This document shows positions 7,932-16,923 of a stretch of 64,000 nt of DNA, piece by piece. The first letter of the stretch is position 1. Each line of letters begins with the position of its first letter. The translations under genes and the position numbers were made by a program. The notes under the pieces are model-generated. The model ran no database searches. It was given only the letters and a program-made list of their open reading frames with translations, and was not told the origin of the DNA. Source of the stretch: Rhizobium etli 8C-3 (GTDB lineage: Bacteria; Pseudomonadota; Alphaproteobacteria; Rhizobiales; Rhizobiaceae); assembly GCF_001908375.1 (NCBI RefSeq), contig NZ_CP017244.1:620001-684000 (forward strand). The letters run 5' to 3'.

Positions 7932-8883
7932 GGGAATGCTCCAGCATCTCTTTGTTCCATTCACCGGCGCGGAAGGTGTCGCCTGTCTCGATGGCCGTAA
8001 CGATCACTTCGGCCGGGCTGAAGAGATGCGGATCAATCGCGTAGAAGTCGCCGTTGAACTTCTTGAAGATTTCCGCAAAAGGTTGCCCATAGTCGCGCGA
8101 CCTGCAACTCGGCAGCTCTTCGGCGAGCGCGCGCGCGTCGTCGGCGCTGCCTAGAACGAATAGCTGCACCAATCCGCCATAGATGATGGCATCGTTCGTC
8201 CGCCCCATGGCCTTCAGGAAGTCGGGATGAGGCGCTGGAACGGGCGCGCATCCGGTTCCGTCGACAATGGCGTTCAGCGGAAAATTGAGGCTGTGAGCCT
8301 TGTGAAGAGCGACCTCCAGGGAGCGCCCGATAATCTGGATGGAGCCGGCGAGACTTTGGGTCGGGGCGTAGATGAAAGTCAAAGCGTCAGGTTCCAGTCC
8401 TGTCGCGCTCGATACCTTCTCAACAACGGCTGGCGGCGGAGGTCTGTCCGTTTCAAGAAGAAGAACTGATGTCGAAGCATCTGTTTCGCTGTAGGCAATT
8501 TCCTCGAAAATCGGCTCCACGCGCGCCAGCAGACGCGCCGGGCCCGAGCCCATGGCGAAATATTTCTCATGCGAAAGCCGCCAACCCGCATACTGGCTGG
8601 CGAGGCAGGCAAGGACCGGTTGCGAGGAATGGACGGTAACGCTCAACGGCCAGTTTTCGTTATGACGATCGAGCGCCATCGAGACGGTTCCCAGGCCGCC
8701 CATGCAGATTTCCGCCATCCGCAGACCCACTTCGAGACCTCCGGGGCTTGCCGCGCCGGCGTCGATGAGATGCTCTCCAAGCGAGCCGCGGCCACATGCG
8801 ACGCCAAATCTTTCGTCGTCGGCAATAATTTGATCGACGATCCGTTGCGCATTCCTGTTGAGATGGGCCATTCCGTTCTTCAT
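7924..8883 (-). CDS. mch: Methenyltetrahydromethanopterin cyclohydrolase
   Basis: The 319-residue protein fits Mch, which hydrolyses methenyl-H4MPT to formyl-H4MPT in the cytoplasm, between MtdB and the Fhc complex. Characteristic stretches are LGEHLIDAGAASPGGLEVGLRMAEICMGGLG, then YFAMGSGPARLLA and LNAIVDGTGCAPVPAPHPDFLKAMGRTNDAI. The length agrees with the roughly 320 residues usual for the family. ATG 8883 follows a good GGAAGGA site. Its start overlaps the end of the preceding ATP-grasp gene by four bases and its end overlaps the next ATP-grasp gene, so the three are translationally coupled. Confidence 0.95.
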   Translation of the reverse strand: MKNGMAHLNRNAQRIVDQIIADDERFGVACGRGSLGEHLIDAGAASPGGLEVGLRMAEICMGGLGTVSMALDRHNENWPLSVTVHSSQPVLACLASQYAGWRLSHEKYFAMGSGPARLLARVEPIFEEIAYSETDASTSVLLLETDRPPPPAVVEKVSSATGLEPDALTFIYAPTQSLAGSIQIIGRSLEVALHKAHSLNFPLNAIVDGTGCAPVPAPHPDFLKAMGRTNDAIIYGGLVQLFVLGSADDARALAEELPSCRSRDYGQPFAEIFKKFNGDFYAIDPHLFSPAEVIVTAIETGDTFRAGEWNKEMLEHSLG

Positions 8884-10019
8884 AGGAATTCTTCCTTCCA
8901 ATGCTGCGCGACTTCGATGACACGACGTTTGACAGCGCGCTCTGCAGCGCAGGCGGATCGGGCATGCGCCAGGACAGTGCAAACCGGATCGCCGGGGCTG
9001 AGGGCCGAACCCGGCCTTTGATGGTCGGCCGTCAGGTTCGGCCACTTCACATCGGGGAAGCAGGTGATGGAACGAGAGGTGTAGGCAATCGCCGCAGCCG
9101 CAGCTCCGCGATAGACCGGCACGTCGATGCTTTCCCCGCGCACGGCCCGCAAATGCTCAATGAGGAGGGGTGCGCTGTCGGTGTCGAAGATATCCAGCGT
9201 TGCGCCAGGCCGTGGGTTGATTTCGATGAGATGAAGCCCCTCCGGCCCATCTATGAAATCGGCGCTGCAGAGACCCAAAAGGCCGCAGTGGCGTGTCAGC
9301 TTGTCGAGCCAGCAGGCGATTTGCATTTTCTTTTGCCGGTCAAATCGCATGAAACGGACGGCGCCGCCATATCGAAATGGTGACGTCGGCGAAGGCGACG
9401 ACCATTGCCGGCTGATGCCGATGATGCGGGCGGCACCATTTCGGGCCAGGAAAAGGGCCGAGATGCTGCGGCCGGCAATACGCTGCTGATAATAATAGCC
9501 TGGTTCGGCAGGCATCGTTGCCACCGGTCTGACATGCGAGCCGCCCGCACCGCCGCCAAGCTTCGTAAGCCAGCCCTCTGGTTTGTCTGGTGACGAGAAC
9601 TGGATCGCCGGATGCGGGATGTCCAGGCTTCGGCAAAGTTGGGAAAGGTTGGCGGGATCCTTGACCGCCCGCACGGTGTCGGCGCAGTTGCCGGCAAGCG
9701 GAAACACTCGATCAAGTGCGTCGATGACATCGGGCCGACCTTCAAAGCCGGAGCCGTAAACCAACGCGGCCGGTTCCTCATCGCCCGTAAGGCGAGACAA
9801 TATGCCGATGATTTTTTCGCGGTCTATTCCCTCGCTTATACTGCCCGACAGGCGCGCCGTCCTTTCGGAAAGGGCAATCGTGTCGCAATCGCAGAACAGA
9901 TCGGCCACCAGAGGCCGATACCCGGCACGGCGCGCTGCTGCGGCAAGTGACCGGCCGGAAATGGCCGCGATCAAAATCGCAGGGCTATTTTTCGATGCTG
10001 CGGGCAAGGGTGAAAGCAT
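8880..10019 (-). CDS. ATP-grasp carboligase of the H4MPT cluster (COG2232-like)
   Basis: The 379-residue product has an ATP-grasp core: KLGGGAGGSHVRP (glycine-rich loop), GYYYQQRIAGRSISALFLA, and HLIEINPRPGATLDIF, which holds the metal-binding Glu and Asn. It is of the biotin-carboxylase-related carboligase type seen in methanogens and H4MPT methylotrophs. In methanofuran synthesis the ATP-grasp enzyme MfnD joins tyramine to glutamate, and this gene could do the corresponding step for methylofuran (inferred). The start is uncertain. ATG 10019 and ATG 10031 both overlap the end of mtdB, and the first conserved segment begins only near residue 15. Confidence 0.68.
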   Translation of the reverse strand: MLSPLPAASKNSPAILIAAISGRSLAAAARRAGYRPLVADLFCDCDTIALSERTARLSGSISEGIDREKIIGILSRLTGDEEPAALVYGSGFEGRPDVIDALDRVFPLAGNCADTVRAVKDPANLSQLCRSLDIPHPAIQFSSPDKPEGWLTKLGGGAGGSHVRPVATMPAEPGYYYQQRIAGRSISALFLARNGAARIIGISRQWSSPSPTSPFRYGGAVRFMRFDRQKKMQIACWLDKLTRHCGLLGLCSADFIDGPEGLHLIEINPRPGATLDIFDTDSAPLLIEHLRAVRGESIDVPVYRGAAAAAIAYTSRSITCFPDVKWPNLTADHQRPGSALSPGDPVCTVLAHARSACAAERAVKRRVIEVAQHWKEEFL

Positions 10020-10881
10020 CCTGAAAATCATAAACTACCGGTTTTTCAGCGCCGATCATCTGTTTGAACAGCCCCGACTGTGTCTTGTACTTGACATTGC
10101 CGATCGAAAGCGGACCGATGCCGACCGCGGCAGTTTCCCCGAGCTTGTCGGCTTTTGCATGGACCGCCAGGCCTTCGATGCCTGCCGGCGGCACGGCGTT
10201 GACATCTGCCGCAACAAGCAGATTTGTCGCCTGGCGCAGTTGTTCGGCGGAGATCACCTTGACGCCGGCCTTGGCCGCGGCCAGCACCACTTCGGCCTGG
10301 CGCAGCAATTTTGTCTTCTTTTCTTCCGTGGAACCGTCCGCCGCCGTGACAGTGACGCCGAAGCGGGCCTTGATGGCACCGGCGATGGCTTGGACACGCG
10401 CAATTCCATCGTGACCGACCAGCGTAACGTTTGCGCCCTGCTTGGCAGAGATCACGGCGGTGCAGTAGCCGACGACACCGGTCGCGCCGAAAATGGTCAC
10501 TTCCGTTCCCGCCAGCTCTCTATTGTGCAGTTTTCCAAGCGTTTTCTCGACTCTGGCGACCATCGCTGCGGCGGTGGTAAACGAGCCGGCAGGATCGGCG
10601 AAGACAGAAACCTCGAAAGGAGGCACCATTGCCTGCTTTGCGGCATCGATCATGTCGAGTGCCAGGATCGTATCTCGCCCGGCAATAAAAATGCCGGTGG
10701 CAACGCCTGCATCCGGCGGACGCGAGAAGACCGCATCTTGGATAAGGCCTGCTATGTCGGCAAGCTCTACGTCCGTGTAAGGAACGACATGATCATAGCC
10801 CGCGTCAAGGGCCATATTGACGTCGAACGGGCTCATCTGCCTCAATGGTGTAAGCATATGGAGAATGGTTTTCCGGCTCAT
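9985..10881 (-). CDS. mtdB: NAD(P)-dependent methylenetetrahydromethanopterin dehydrogenase
   Basis: The 298-residue protein matches MtdB, which oxidises methylene-H4MPT to methenyl-H4MPT. The N-terminal segment LTPLRQMSPFDVNMALDAGYD is typical of the MtdA/MtdB family. It is followed by a Rossmann nucleotide-binding loop FGATGVVG at residues 131-138 and by LVAADVNAVPPAGIEGL. The context of Fae, Mch and Fhc supports MtdB over the H4folate enzyme MtdA. ATG 10881 lies 14 bases after the stop of the beta-RFAP synthase gene, so the two are co-transcribed. Confidence 0.93.
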   Translation of the reverse strand: MSRKTILHMLTPLRQMSPFDVNMALDAGYDHVVPYTDVELADIAGLIQDAVFSRPPDAGVATGIFIAGRDTILALDMIDAAKQAMVPPFEVSVFADPAGSFTTAAAMVARVEKTLGKLHNRELAGTEVTIFGATGVVGYCTAVISAKQGANVTLVGHDGIARVQAIAGAIKARFGVTVTAADGSTEEKKTKLLRQAEVVLAAAKAGVKVISAEQLRQATNLLVAADVNAVPPAGIEGLAVHAKADKLGETAAVGIGPLSIGNVKYKTQSGLFKQMIGAEKPVVYDFQDAFTLARSIEK

Positions 10882-10895
10882 TTGGCTCGCCTTGT

Positions 10896-11879
10896 CTAGT
10901 ATGTTTCCCGACCCAGTTCGAATTGCTGCAGTGCCCTCGTTCGCGCGATCTGCGCCCCCGCATTTCTGCCGGCGACGATGCGGATTGTGGTTTGTGTGTC
11001 CTTTAGCGCAGCTGAAGCGACAATCCTCTCGGCAGCTGCCTGAGATGCGGCAAAGGCAAAGCCGGTCGGTCCCCAGGAACTTTGCCCGATGCCGACGGCT
11101 CCGCATTCGGCAAGCCTTGCAACCGTCCGTTTGACGGCAGGACTGGTAAAACGGCCGCCTTGGGCCGGAGCAAAATAATCGCCGAGCGTCTGCTGGATTG
11201 CCGTCACCGCATTGCCGAAGGTCGCAATGTCCTTTTCGATCGCGGCAGGCATGATTTCCATCAGCGCATGGCGACAGATCGAAGCCGAGCCGGCTGCTGG
11301 AAACGGCGCCAGAGCGCGGAAAGCCTTGATTTCGGCGTCTCCGTGAATGCCCTGGGCAAAACTGTCCAGAACGAGAATGATGCGCCATTCGCTCGGGAAC
11401 GGAATGCGGCAAATGACGGTCGGGGTCAGATCGTCCCTTGCCTTGCCCGCATCGAAGATCAGACCGCCTTCTTCGAAGGCCGCAATGCCGATTCCCGATC
11501 GTGCGCCGCGCCCCAGGAAGGCCGCATCTTCGCGGATGTGAAACGGCAAATCATGCAATCTTCGAAGCGCTGCGGAAACGGCGAGCGCCAGCTGGGTTCC
11601 AGATCCCAACCCGGCATGTGCCGGGATTGTCTCTCGAACCATCACGCGGTGGTGGCCTGGAAGCTTGAGGTGAGACCGCAGGGCCGTCAGGTGCGCAAAA
11701 AGCCTAACGCTTTCGGGTCCATGGACGCTGGTTTCGGCTGCCCGCGAAATATCCAGCCGCGTCGATATGCCGTCCAGCGGCAAACCGATACTGCCGAAAC
11801 GCGAGCTGTCCTTGCCAGGGATGTCCAGGAATCCGAGGTGCAAGCGTCCAGGAACTTGAATGGAGACGGAGTCCGACAT
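10896..11879 (-). CDS. mptG: Beta-ribofuranosylaminobenzene 5'-phosphate synthase
   Basis: The 327-residue product is a GHMP-fold protein of the beta-RFAP synthase group. RLHLGFLDIPG lies near residue 12, the glycine-rich loop IPAHAGLGSGTQLALAVSAAL near 85-105, and GVGIGQSSWGPTGFAF-type residues are near the C terminus (AVGIGQSSWGPTGFAF). This enzyme joins PRPP and 4-aminobenzoate with loss of CO2, the first committed step of H4MPT synthesis. It heads the minus-strand operon and is divergent from the pterin dehydratase gene. The shared gap of about 115 bases must hold both promoters. Confidence 0.92.
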   Translation of the reverse strand: MSDSVSIQVPGRLHLGFLDIPGKDSSRFGSIGLPLDGISTRLDISRAAETSVHGPESVRLFAHLTALRSHLKLPGHHRVMVRETIPAHAGLGSGTQLALAVSAALRRLHDLPFHIREDAAFLGRGARSGIGIAAFEEGGLIFDAGKARDDLTPTVICRIPFPSEWRIILVLDSFAQGIHGDAEIKAFRALAPFPAAGSASICRHALMEIMPAAIEKDIATFGNAVTAIQQTLGDYFAPAQGGRFTSPAVKRTVARLAECGAVGIGQSSWGPTGFAFAASQAAAERIVASAALKDTQTTIRIVAGRNAGAQIARTRALQQFELGRETY

Positions 11880-11994
11880 CGGTTCTATTTCTGAACTTTT
11901 TGATAATCGGGCCCTGGGAGTTATGTTATCGTATTTTGCTACCAGCGCAAGTCTGGGTGACGAGCCGGGAGAAAGAACCGAAGGAGCAGCTGCG

Positions 11995-12387
11995 ATGAGC
12001 GAGGAGACGGAACGGAAACGGGAGCGCGTATATTCCGAGGACGAAATCGTTTCGAAGCTGCAGGCGGAGCTTCCGCATTGGCGCTACGAAAACGGCTGGA
12101 TTCGCCGCAGATACAAGACGCACGGCTGGAAATCCACCCTTATGGTCATCAACACAGTTGGACATCTGGCAGAGGCAGCCTGGCACCATCCCGATCTCAA
12201 GGCATCCTATGCGTGGGTGGAGGTGTTGTTGATGAACCATGCCGCTAAAGGCGTGACCGACAAGGATTTCGAACTCGCCAAAAAGATCGAGGACGTCGTC
12301 CAATGGCAGCCAAGCAAGGCGCAGGGCGCTCTTGAAGGCACGCCCAATGCCGATCAGCGATTTGCTTACCTGAAATATGATAGCTGA
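11995..12387 (+). CDS. Pterin-4a-carbinolamine dehydratase family protein
   Basis: The 130-residue product has the PCD/DCoH signature AEAAWHHPDLKASYAWVEV with HHPD at residues 64-67, followed by a downstream His and Asp (NHAAKGVTDKD). PCD enzymes dehydrate 4a-hydroxytetrahydrobiopterin. Here there is no aromatic hydroxylase nearby, and similar genes occur in H4MPT clusters, so it may act on an H4MPT-related pterin or scavenge damaged cofactor (inferred). I chose ATG 11995 because AAGGAG lies eight bases before it; the frame is open further upstream. The C-terminal 30 residues extend beyond the usual PCD length of about 100. Confidence 0.82.
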   Translation: MSEETERKRERVYSEDEIVSKLQAELPHWRYENGWIRRRYKTHGWKSTLMVINTVGHLAEAAWHHPDLKASYAWVEVLLMNHAAKGVTDKDFELAKKIEDVVQWQPSKAQGALEGTPNADQRFAYLKYDS

Positions 12388-12468
12388 GCGGTATTTTTCG
12401 TCGAATGGACTTCACATTTGACGAAGAACAGATAAATTCACGACGGCACCAGAAAGTTTCGGAGTGTG

Positions 12469-13554
12469 ATGGTTGCATGGATCGGCAGCCAAACAGTTCC
12501 TTTGCCGGCTGCAATTGAGCAGGTGGCAAAGCTTCTGGCAAAAAGCCGCTGCCCGGTATTTTCCATAGAATCGGATGTCCATGGTACCCGCAGCCTGATT
12601 GCGCTGGCGGAGCGGGTCGGGGCGACCTACGACCACGTGAATGGCCGAAATCTCCTTCATGAGGTGGCACTTCACACGGATATCGGGGGTTTTTTTGCAA
12701 CGGCGACGGAAGTGCGACGCCGCGCCGACCTCGTCATCATCGTGGGCGATATTCCAGCGGCTCATCACGATCTGCTTTCATCGCTTGCGTCAACGGCGGC
12801 GGATCTTACTTCGTCCAGCCGAAGGCGCTGGCTTCGGATCAAAGGCAAGGCGTCGACTGCCCTCGGCGATCCTGTGCGGCGTGTGAAAGCGGTCGAAGTG
12901 GGCTCGTCCGATTTTGCCATCGATGCCGTGCTCGCAAGCCTCAGGGCGATCCTGGCGGGAAGGAAAGCATCCGCCCCCCTCGCCAATGTCGATTCCTTTT
13001 TAAGCGAAATGGCGAGCGCGCGTTTTCCCGTCTTCGTCTTTTCCCATCTCAACGACCCGGCCAGTCTGGGGATGCTGCAAGGCATGCTGGCCGACATCAA
13101 CAGAGCCCGGCGAGCGACGGCTCTTTTCCTGCCATCCGACGACGACGCCTGGGGCATGGTCTTGGCATCGGCCTGGATGACGGGCTTTCCGCCGCGGACG
13201 GGTTTTTCGACCGGCTCACCCATCCATGATCCGTGGCTTTGCGACATCGAGCGGATGATTGCAGAAGGGGAGGCGGATCTGCATTTGTTTGTATCGGAGC
13301 GTGACGAGGCGCGTCCGTCGAAGCGCAGCAGGGTGCCCACGATCGCGCTGGTGAGAAGTGAACGGCCCGCTGCCGGGGCGTTGGTCACCGTTCGCATCGG
13401 CAAGGCTGGCCTTGATCATGACGGTGTGGTCTATTCGAGCCGCATTGGAACCTTAAGATCCGTTGCCGCATCGGTGCCTTCCGCTCTCCCCAGCATTTCC
13501 AACATCGTCGGGCAACTCCAGCATGCCCTGCAGGAAGAGGGTTTGCCATCATGA
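12469..13554 (+). CDS. fhcB: Formyltransferase/hydrolase complex subunit B (FwdB-like)
   Basis: The 361-residue product resembles bacterial FhcB, a shortened relative of formylmethanofuran dehydrogenase subunit B. Typical parts are ALAERVGATYDHVNGRNLLHEV, ADLVIIVGDIPAAHHDLL and WMTGFPPRTGFSTGSP. I see no cysteine cluster for an iron-sulphur centre and no molybdopterin-type catalytic Cys. That fits the known loss of redox function in the methylotroph complex, where Fhc only transfers and hydrolyses the formyl group. ATG 12469 follows CGGAG; GTG 12466 is the adjacent alternative. The stop overlaps fhcA by four bases. Confidence 0.9.
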   Translation: MVAWIGSQTVPLPAAIEQVAKLLAKSRCPVFSIESDVHGTRSLIALAERVGATYDHVNGRNLLHEVALHTDIGGFFATATEVRRRADLVIIVGDIPAAHHDLLSSLASTAADLTSSSRRRWLRIKGKASTALGDPVRRVKAVEVGSSDFAIDAVLASLRAILAGRKASAPLANVDSFLSEMASARFPVFVFSHLNDPASLGMLQGMLADINRARRATALFLPSDDDAWGMVLASAWMTGFPPRTGFSTGSPIHDPWLCDIERMIAEGEADLHLFVSERDEARPSKRSRVPTIALVRSERPAAGALVTVRIGKAGLDHDGVVYSSRIGTLRSVAASVPSALPSISNIVGQLQHALQEEGLPS

Positions 13555-15182
13555 TCATCCGTGTTGCAGGTGGGGAGGTGGTGGATCCGGTGAATGGTTT
13601 CCCCGGCAAGCGCGACGTCTGGATCAAGGATGGCTTCATCATCGAAAAGCCGGTCTCAAAGAGAGCCGACAAAACCTATGAGGTTTCCGGCTGCGTCGTC
13701 ATGGCCGGTGCAATTGACATCCATTCGCATATCGGCGGCGGCAACGTGAATACGGCCCGACTTCTGTTGCCCGAGCAACATGCCGCCCACCTCAAGCGGC
13801 CGTTGCACACGCCTCTTGCAAACGCCGGTTGGTCGACCTTCAACACGGGATGCCTTTACGCTCAAATGGGTTTTACCACCGTGGTAGAGCCCGCCATGTC
13901 GCCTACGAATGCGCTTCATACCCATATGGAGCTTGCCGACATTCCGATCATCGATAAGGCAACGCTTGCAATTCTCGGCAATGACGATTTCCTTCTGTCG
14001 ATGATCAGGGACAATGCCTCGTCGGCGATGATCGACGACTACGTGGCGTGGACGGTGTCGACGGCAAGATCGCTCGGCGTTAAGGTGATCAATGCAGGCG
14101 CAGCCGCCGCCTTTAAGGAAAACATCCGCAGCTTCGCCTTAGACGACGTCATTCCATCCTACGGTGTCACTTCCCGCAAGATCGTCGAGACGCTGCAGTC
14201 GGCCGTCGGCCGTCTGGGAATTCCTCACCCTCTCCATGTTCACGCCAATAATCTTGGCATTGCCGGAAACGCCGCAACGGCTGCTGAGACTATTCGCGCA
14301 TCGCAAGGCCAACCAATCCATCTGGCGCACCTGCAGTTTTACGGTTATGGCACCGAAGGCAAACGCGGCTTTTCTTCTGAAGCTGCCCGTCTTGCCGATC
14401 TCGTCAACAACACGGAAAATGTGACGATCGACGTCGGCCAGGTGATGTTCGGCCAGACGGTGACGATCTCGTCCGACGTCACAAGGCAATATTCCGGCAT
14501 GCGAACCGCGAGCCCGAAAAAGTCCATTCTCTTCGACGGCGACGGAAACGGCGGCGGCATCGTCCCCTATCGCTATCGCAAGGACTACTATGGTTCGCTG
14601 CAATGGGCGGTGGGGCTCGAGCTGTTCTTGCTGATCAACGATCCATGGCGGGTTTTCTTCACCACCGACCATCCGAACGGCGCCCCCTTTACAGCCTATC
14701 CCGAATTGTTCGAGTTGCTGATGCGCCGCGATGTCCGCCATGCCAAGATGGAGGAGCTCGACCACTCCGCGCTGGAGCTTACCACACTCGCCTCGATCTC
14801 CCGTGAATATACCCTTGAGGAGGTGGCTGTCATGACACGAGCAGCGCCGGCGAAGCTGCTTGGCCTCGACGATCGCGGGCATCTCGGCCCCGGCGCAATC
14901 GCGGATATCGCCGTCTACCGGAAAGGGCAGGACGTCCAAAAGATGTTCCGCGATGCAGCTCTTGTGTTCAAGAACGGCGACCTGGTCGTCGAAGACGGCG
15001 TCGTCACGCACTATCGTTGGGGAAAGACGATGCACCTCAATCCGCCGCTCGACAAGGCCATCATCAAGCGCATGCAAGCCTATCACGAAGATCGCTACGG
15101 GCTGTCGCTCGATTGGTTCACCTTTTCGGATTCAGCGATCTGTCGCGAAACTCCCTTTGCGGAGGTCGCATGCAAGAGCTGA
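13551..15182 (+). CDS. fhcA: Formyltransferase/hydrolase complex subunit A (FwdA-like amidohydrolase)
   Basis: The 543-residue product is an amidohydrolase-fold protein. AIDIHSHIGGGNVNTARLLLPEQH carries the metal-binding His-x-His at residues 58 and 60. FFTTDHPNGAPFTAYPELFELLMRR lies near residue 370 and TRAAPAKLLGL near 430. FhcA hydrolyses formyl-methylofuran to formate, the last step of H4MPT-linked formaldehyde oxidation. Its length and motifs agree with FwdA/FhcA. The gene is coupled to fhcB by an ATGA overlap and overlaps fhcD by 13 bases, giving the order fhcB-A-D-C. Confidence 0.95.
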   Translation: MIIRVAGGEVVDPVNGFPGKRDVWIKDGFIIEKPVSKRADKTYEVSGCVVMAGAIDIHSHIGGGNVNTARLLLPEQHAAHLKRPLHTPLANAGWSTFNTGCLYAQMGFTTVVEPAMSPTNALHTHMELADIPIIDKATLAILGNDDFLLSMIRDNASSAMIDDYVAWTVSTARSLGVKVINAGAAAAFKENIRSFALDDVIPSYGVTSRKIVETLQSAVGRLGIPHPLHVHANNLGIAGNAATAAETIRASQGQPIHLAHLQFYGYGTEGKRGFSSEAARLADLVNNTENVTIDVGQVMFGQTVTISSDVTRQYSGMRTASPKKSILFDGDGNGGGIVPYRYRKDYYGSLQWAVGLELFLLINDPWRVFFTTDHPNGAPFTAYPELFELLMRRDVRHAKMEELDHSALELTTLASISREYTLEEVAVMTRAAPAKLLGLDDRGHLGPGAIADIAVYRKGQDVQKMFRDAALVFKNGDLVVEDGVVTHYRWGKTMHLNPPLDKAIIKRMQAYHEDRYGLSLDWFTFSDSAICRETPFAEVACKS

Positions 15183-16078
15183 TCCGCAACGGCATTGAGA
15201 TCGACGACACGTTTGCGGAGGCATTCGGCATGCGTGCGACCGCAATCATCATCACCGCGCCGAGCCTGAAATGGGCGCGTCAGGCGGCGACGACCATGAC
15301 GGGCTTTGCGACCTCCGTCATAGGCTGTGGCTGCGAGGCGGCGATCGACATCGATATTCCGGCGTCCGCGACGCCGGATGGGCGTCCGGGTTGCCGTGTC
15401 ATGATCTTTGCGATGGGGACGGACGAGCTGCAGAAGCAGTTGAAAACCAGGCTCGGTCAGTGTGTTCTGACCTCCCCCGGCAGCGCCTGTTTTTCCGGGC
15501 TCGAAGGCAGCGCCTCGCTCGATCTCGGATCATCCCTGCGCTATTTCGGCGACGGATGGCAGATCTCCAAGAAGTTCGGCGGCAAGCACTATTGGCGGGT
15601 GCCGGTCATGGACGGCGAATTTCTTTGCGAGGCGAAGACGGGTCTGACGAAAGAGGCAGTTGGCGGCGGAAATCTCTTCCTGCTCGCCGCAGACGGCGAA
15701 AGGGCGCTGGCGGCCGCCGAACGCGCCGTGGCGGCGATCGAAAAGATTCCCGGCGCGATCATGCCGTTCCCCGGCGGCATCGTGCGCTCCGGCTCGAAAA
15801 TCGGCGGCAAATACAAGGGAATGATGGCTTCGACCAATGATGCCTATGCGCCCACACTGCGGGGGGTGACCAAGAGCGCGCTTGGTCCTGGCATCAATGC
15901 AATCCTTGAAATCGTCATCGACGGGCAGACGAGCGAGGCGGTGGCCGCGGCTATGCGGGCCGGGCTGAAGGCCGTCATCAATTTCGGACCGAAGCGCGGC
16001 GCCTTGCGCATCAGCGCGGGAAATTATGGCGGCAAACTCGGCAAGTTCCACTATCATCTAAGGGATCTCCTGCCATGA
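15170..16078 (+). CDS. fhcD: Formylmethanofuran:H4MPT formyltransferase subunit
   Basis: The 302-residue product matches the Ftr/FhcD family, which moves the formyl group from formyl-H4MPT to methylofuran. Recognisable stretches are EIDDTFAEAFGMRATAIIITAP, VIGCGCEAAIDI, CVLTSPGSACFSGL, and MPFPGGIVRSGSKIGGKYKGM. ATG 15170 follows a GGAGG site and overlaps the fhcA end by 13 bases. The stop overlaps fhcC by four bases. The length is close to archaeal Ftr (about 300 residues). Confidence 0.95.
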   Translation: MQELIRNGIEIDDTFAEAFGMRATAIIITAPSLKWARQAATTMTGFATSVIGCGCEAAIDIDIPASATPDGRPGCRVMIFAMGTDELQKQLKTRLGQCVLTSPGSACFSGLEGSASLDLGSSLRYFGDGWQISKKFGGKHYWRVPVMDGEFLCEAKTGLTKEAVGGGNLFLLAADGERALAAAERAVAAIEKIPGAIMPFPGGIVRSGSKIGGKYKGMMASTNDAYAPTLRGVTKSALGPGINAILEIVIDGQTSEAVAAAMRAGLKAVINFGPKRGALRISAGNYGGKLGKFHYHLRDLLP

Positions 16079-16887
16079 AGCCGCTGACCTTCACCCTTCG
16101 CTCCGAACCGGATGAAAGGCTCGACCTATCCGGCTTGACACCCCATAAACTCCACGGCATGCAACCTGCCGACATCGCCAGATTGCCGATCGGAACGAGC
16201 CGGCGTCCCGCCTCGGTCGGCGATGTCTTCAAGGTTGCGGGCAAGGATATCTCGAACATCGTGTTTTCAGGCGGCAGCGCTCGCTTCGACTTCGTCGGAG
16301 CGGAGATGGCGACGGGACAGATCCGCGTCGAGGGCGATGTCGGCGCCCGCGCCGGTCGGCGCATGAGTGGCGGCCTTCTGAACATCGAAGGCAATGCCGG
16401 ATTGCAGGCGGGCTCGGGAATGAAGAACGGGCGCATCGAGATCGGCGGTGATGCAGGCGACGGCCTTGGTGGGCCGATGGCGGGAGAGATCCACGGCATG
16501 GCGGGCGGGCTTGTGATCGTTGGCGGCAGGGCCGGCCATCGCCCCGGCGATAAAATGCGGCGAGGCGTCATCGCGCTTTTGAAAGGATGCGGCGATTATG
16601 CCGGTTTCGGCATGACCGCCGGGACGATCGTTGCGATCGGGCGCGTCGGTCTTTATCCCGGCCATTTGATGAAACGCGGCTCGCTTCTGTTCGACCGGCG
16701 ACCGGCGGCACTTTCGCCGACCTTCATCGATTGCGGCCGCGTGGACATCGTCTTTCCGACCCTGTTTGATCGCTATCTGATGGAAGACAAAATTCTCGAT
16801 CGGCCGCTGCTCGGCAAAAAACCCTTCCGTTTCGGCGGCGACAATGCAGTCTTGGGCAAGGGCGAGATTATGTTTCCGCGAGGTTGA
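16075..16887 (+). CDS. fhcC: Formyltransferase/hydrolase complex subunit C
   Basis: The 270-residue product has the GXGXG beta-helix repeat of FwdC/FhcC, related to the glutamate synthase C-terminal domain. Successive turns read IRVEGDVGARAGRRMSGG, LNIEGNAGLQAGSGMKNG, IEIGGDAGDGLGGPMAGE, and VIVGGRAGHRPGDKMRRG. The subunit is structural and helps hold the A and D active sites together, with the cofactor moving between them. It closes the fhcBADC operon and converges on cbbR 37 bases downstream. Confidence 0.93.
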   Translation: MKPLTFTLRSEPDERLDLSGLTPHKLHGMQPADIARLPIGTSRRPASVGDVFKVAGKDISNIVFSGGSARFDFVGAEMATGQIRVEGDVGARAGRRMSGGLLNIEGNAGLQAGSGMKNGRIEIGGDAGDGLGGPMAGEIHGMAGGLVIVGGRAGHRPGDKMRRGVIALLKGCGDYAGFGMTAGTIVAIGRVGLYPGHLMKRGSLLFDRRPAALSPTFIDCGRVDIVFPTLFDRYLMEDKILDRPLLGKKPFRFGGDNAVLGKGEIMFPRG

Positions 16888-16923
16888 GCCGTGACCACCC
16901 GGTTCGAGATCGGCCGAAGGTCT

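Noticed and set aside
14139..15086. 315-codon antisense frame over fhcA
   Set aside because: Shadow of fhcA; His/Arg-rich composition with no domain.
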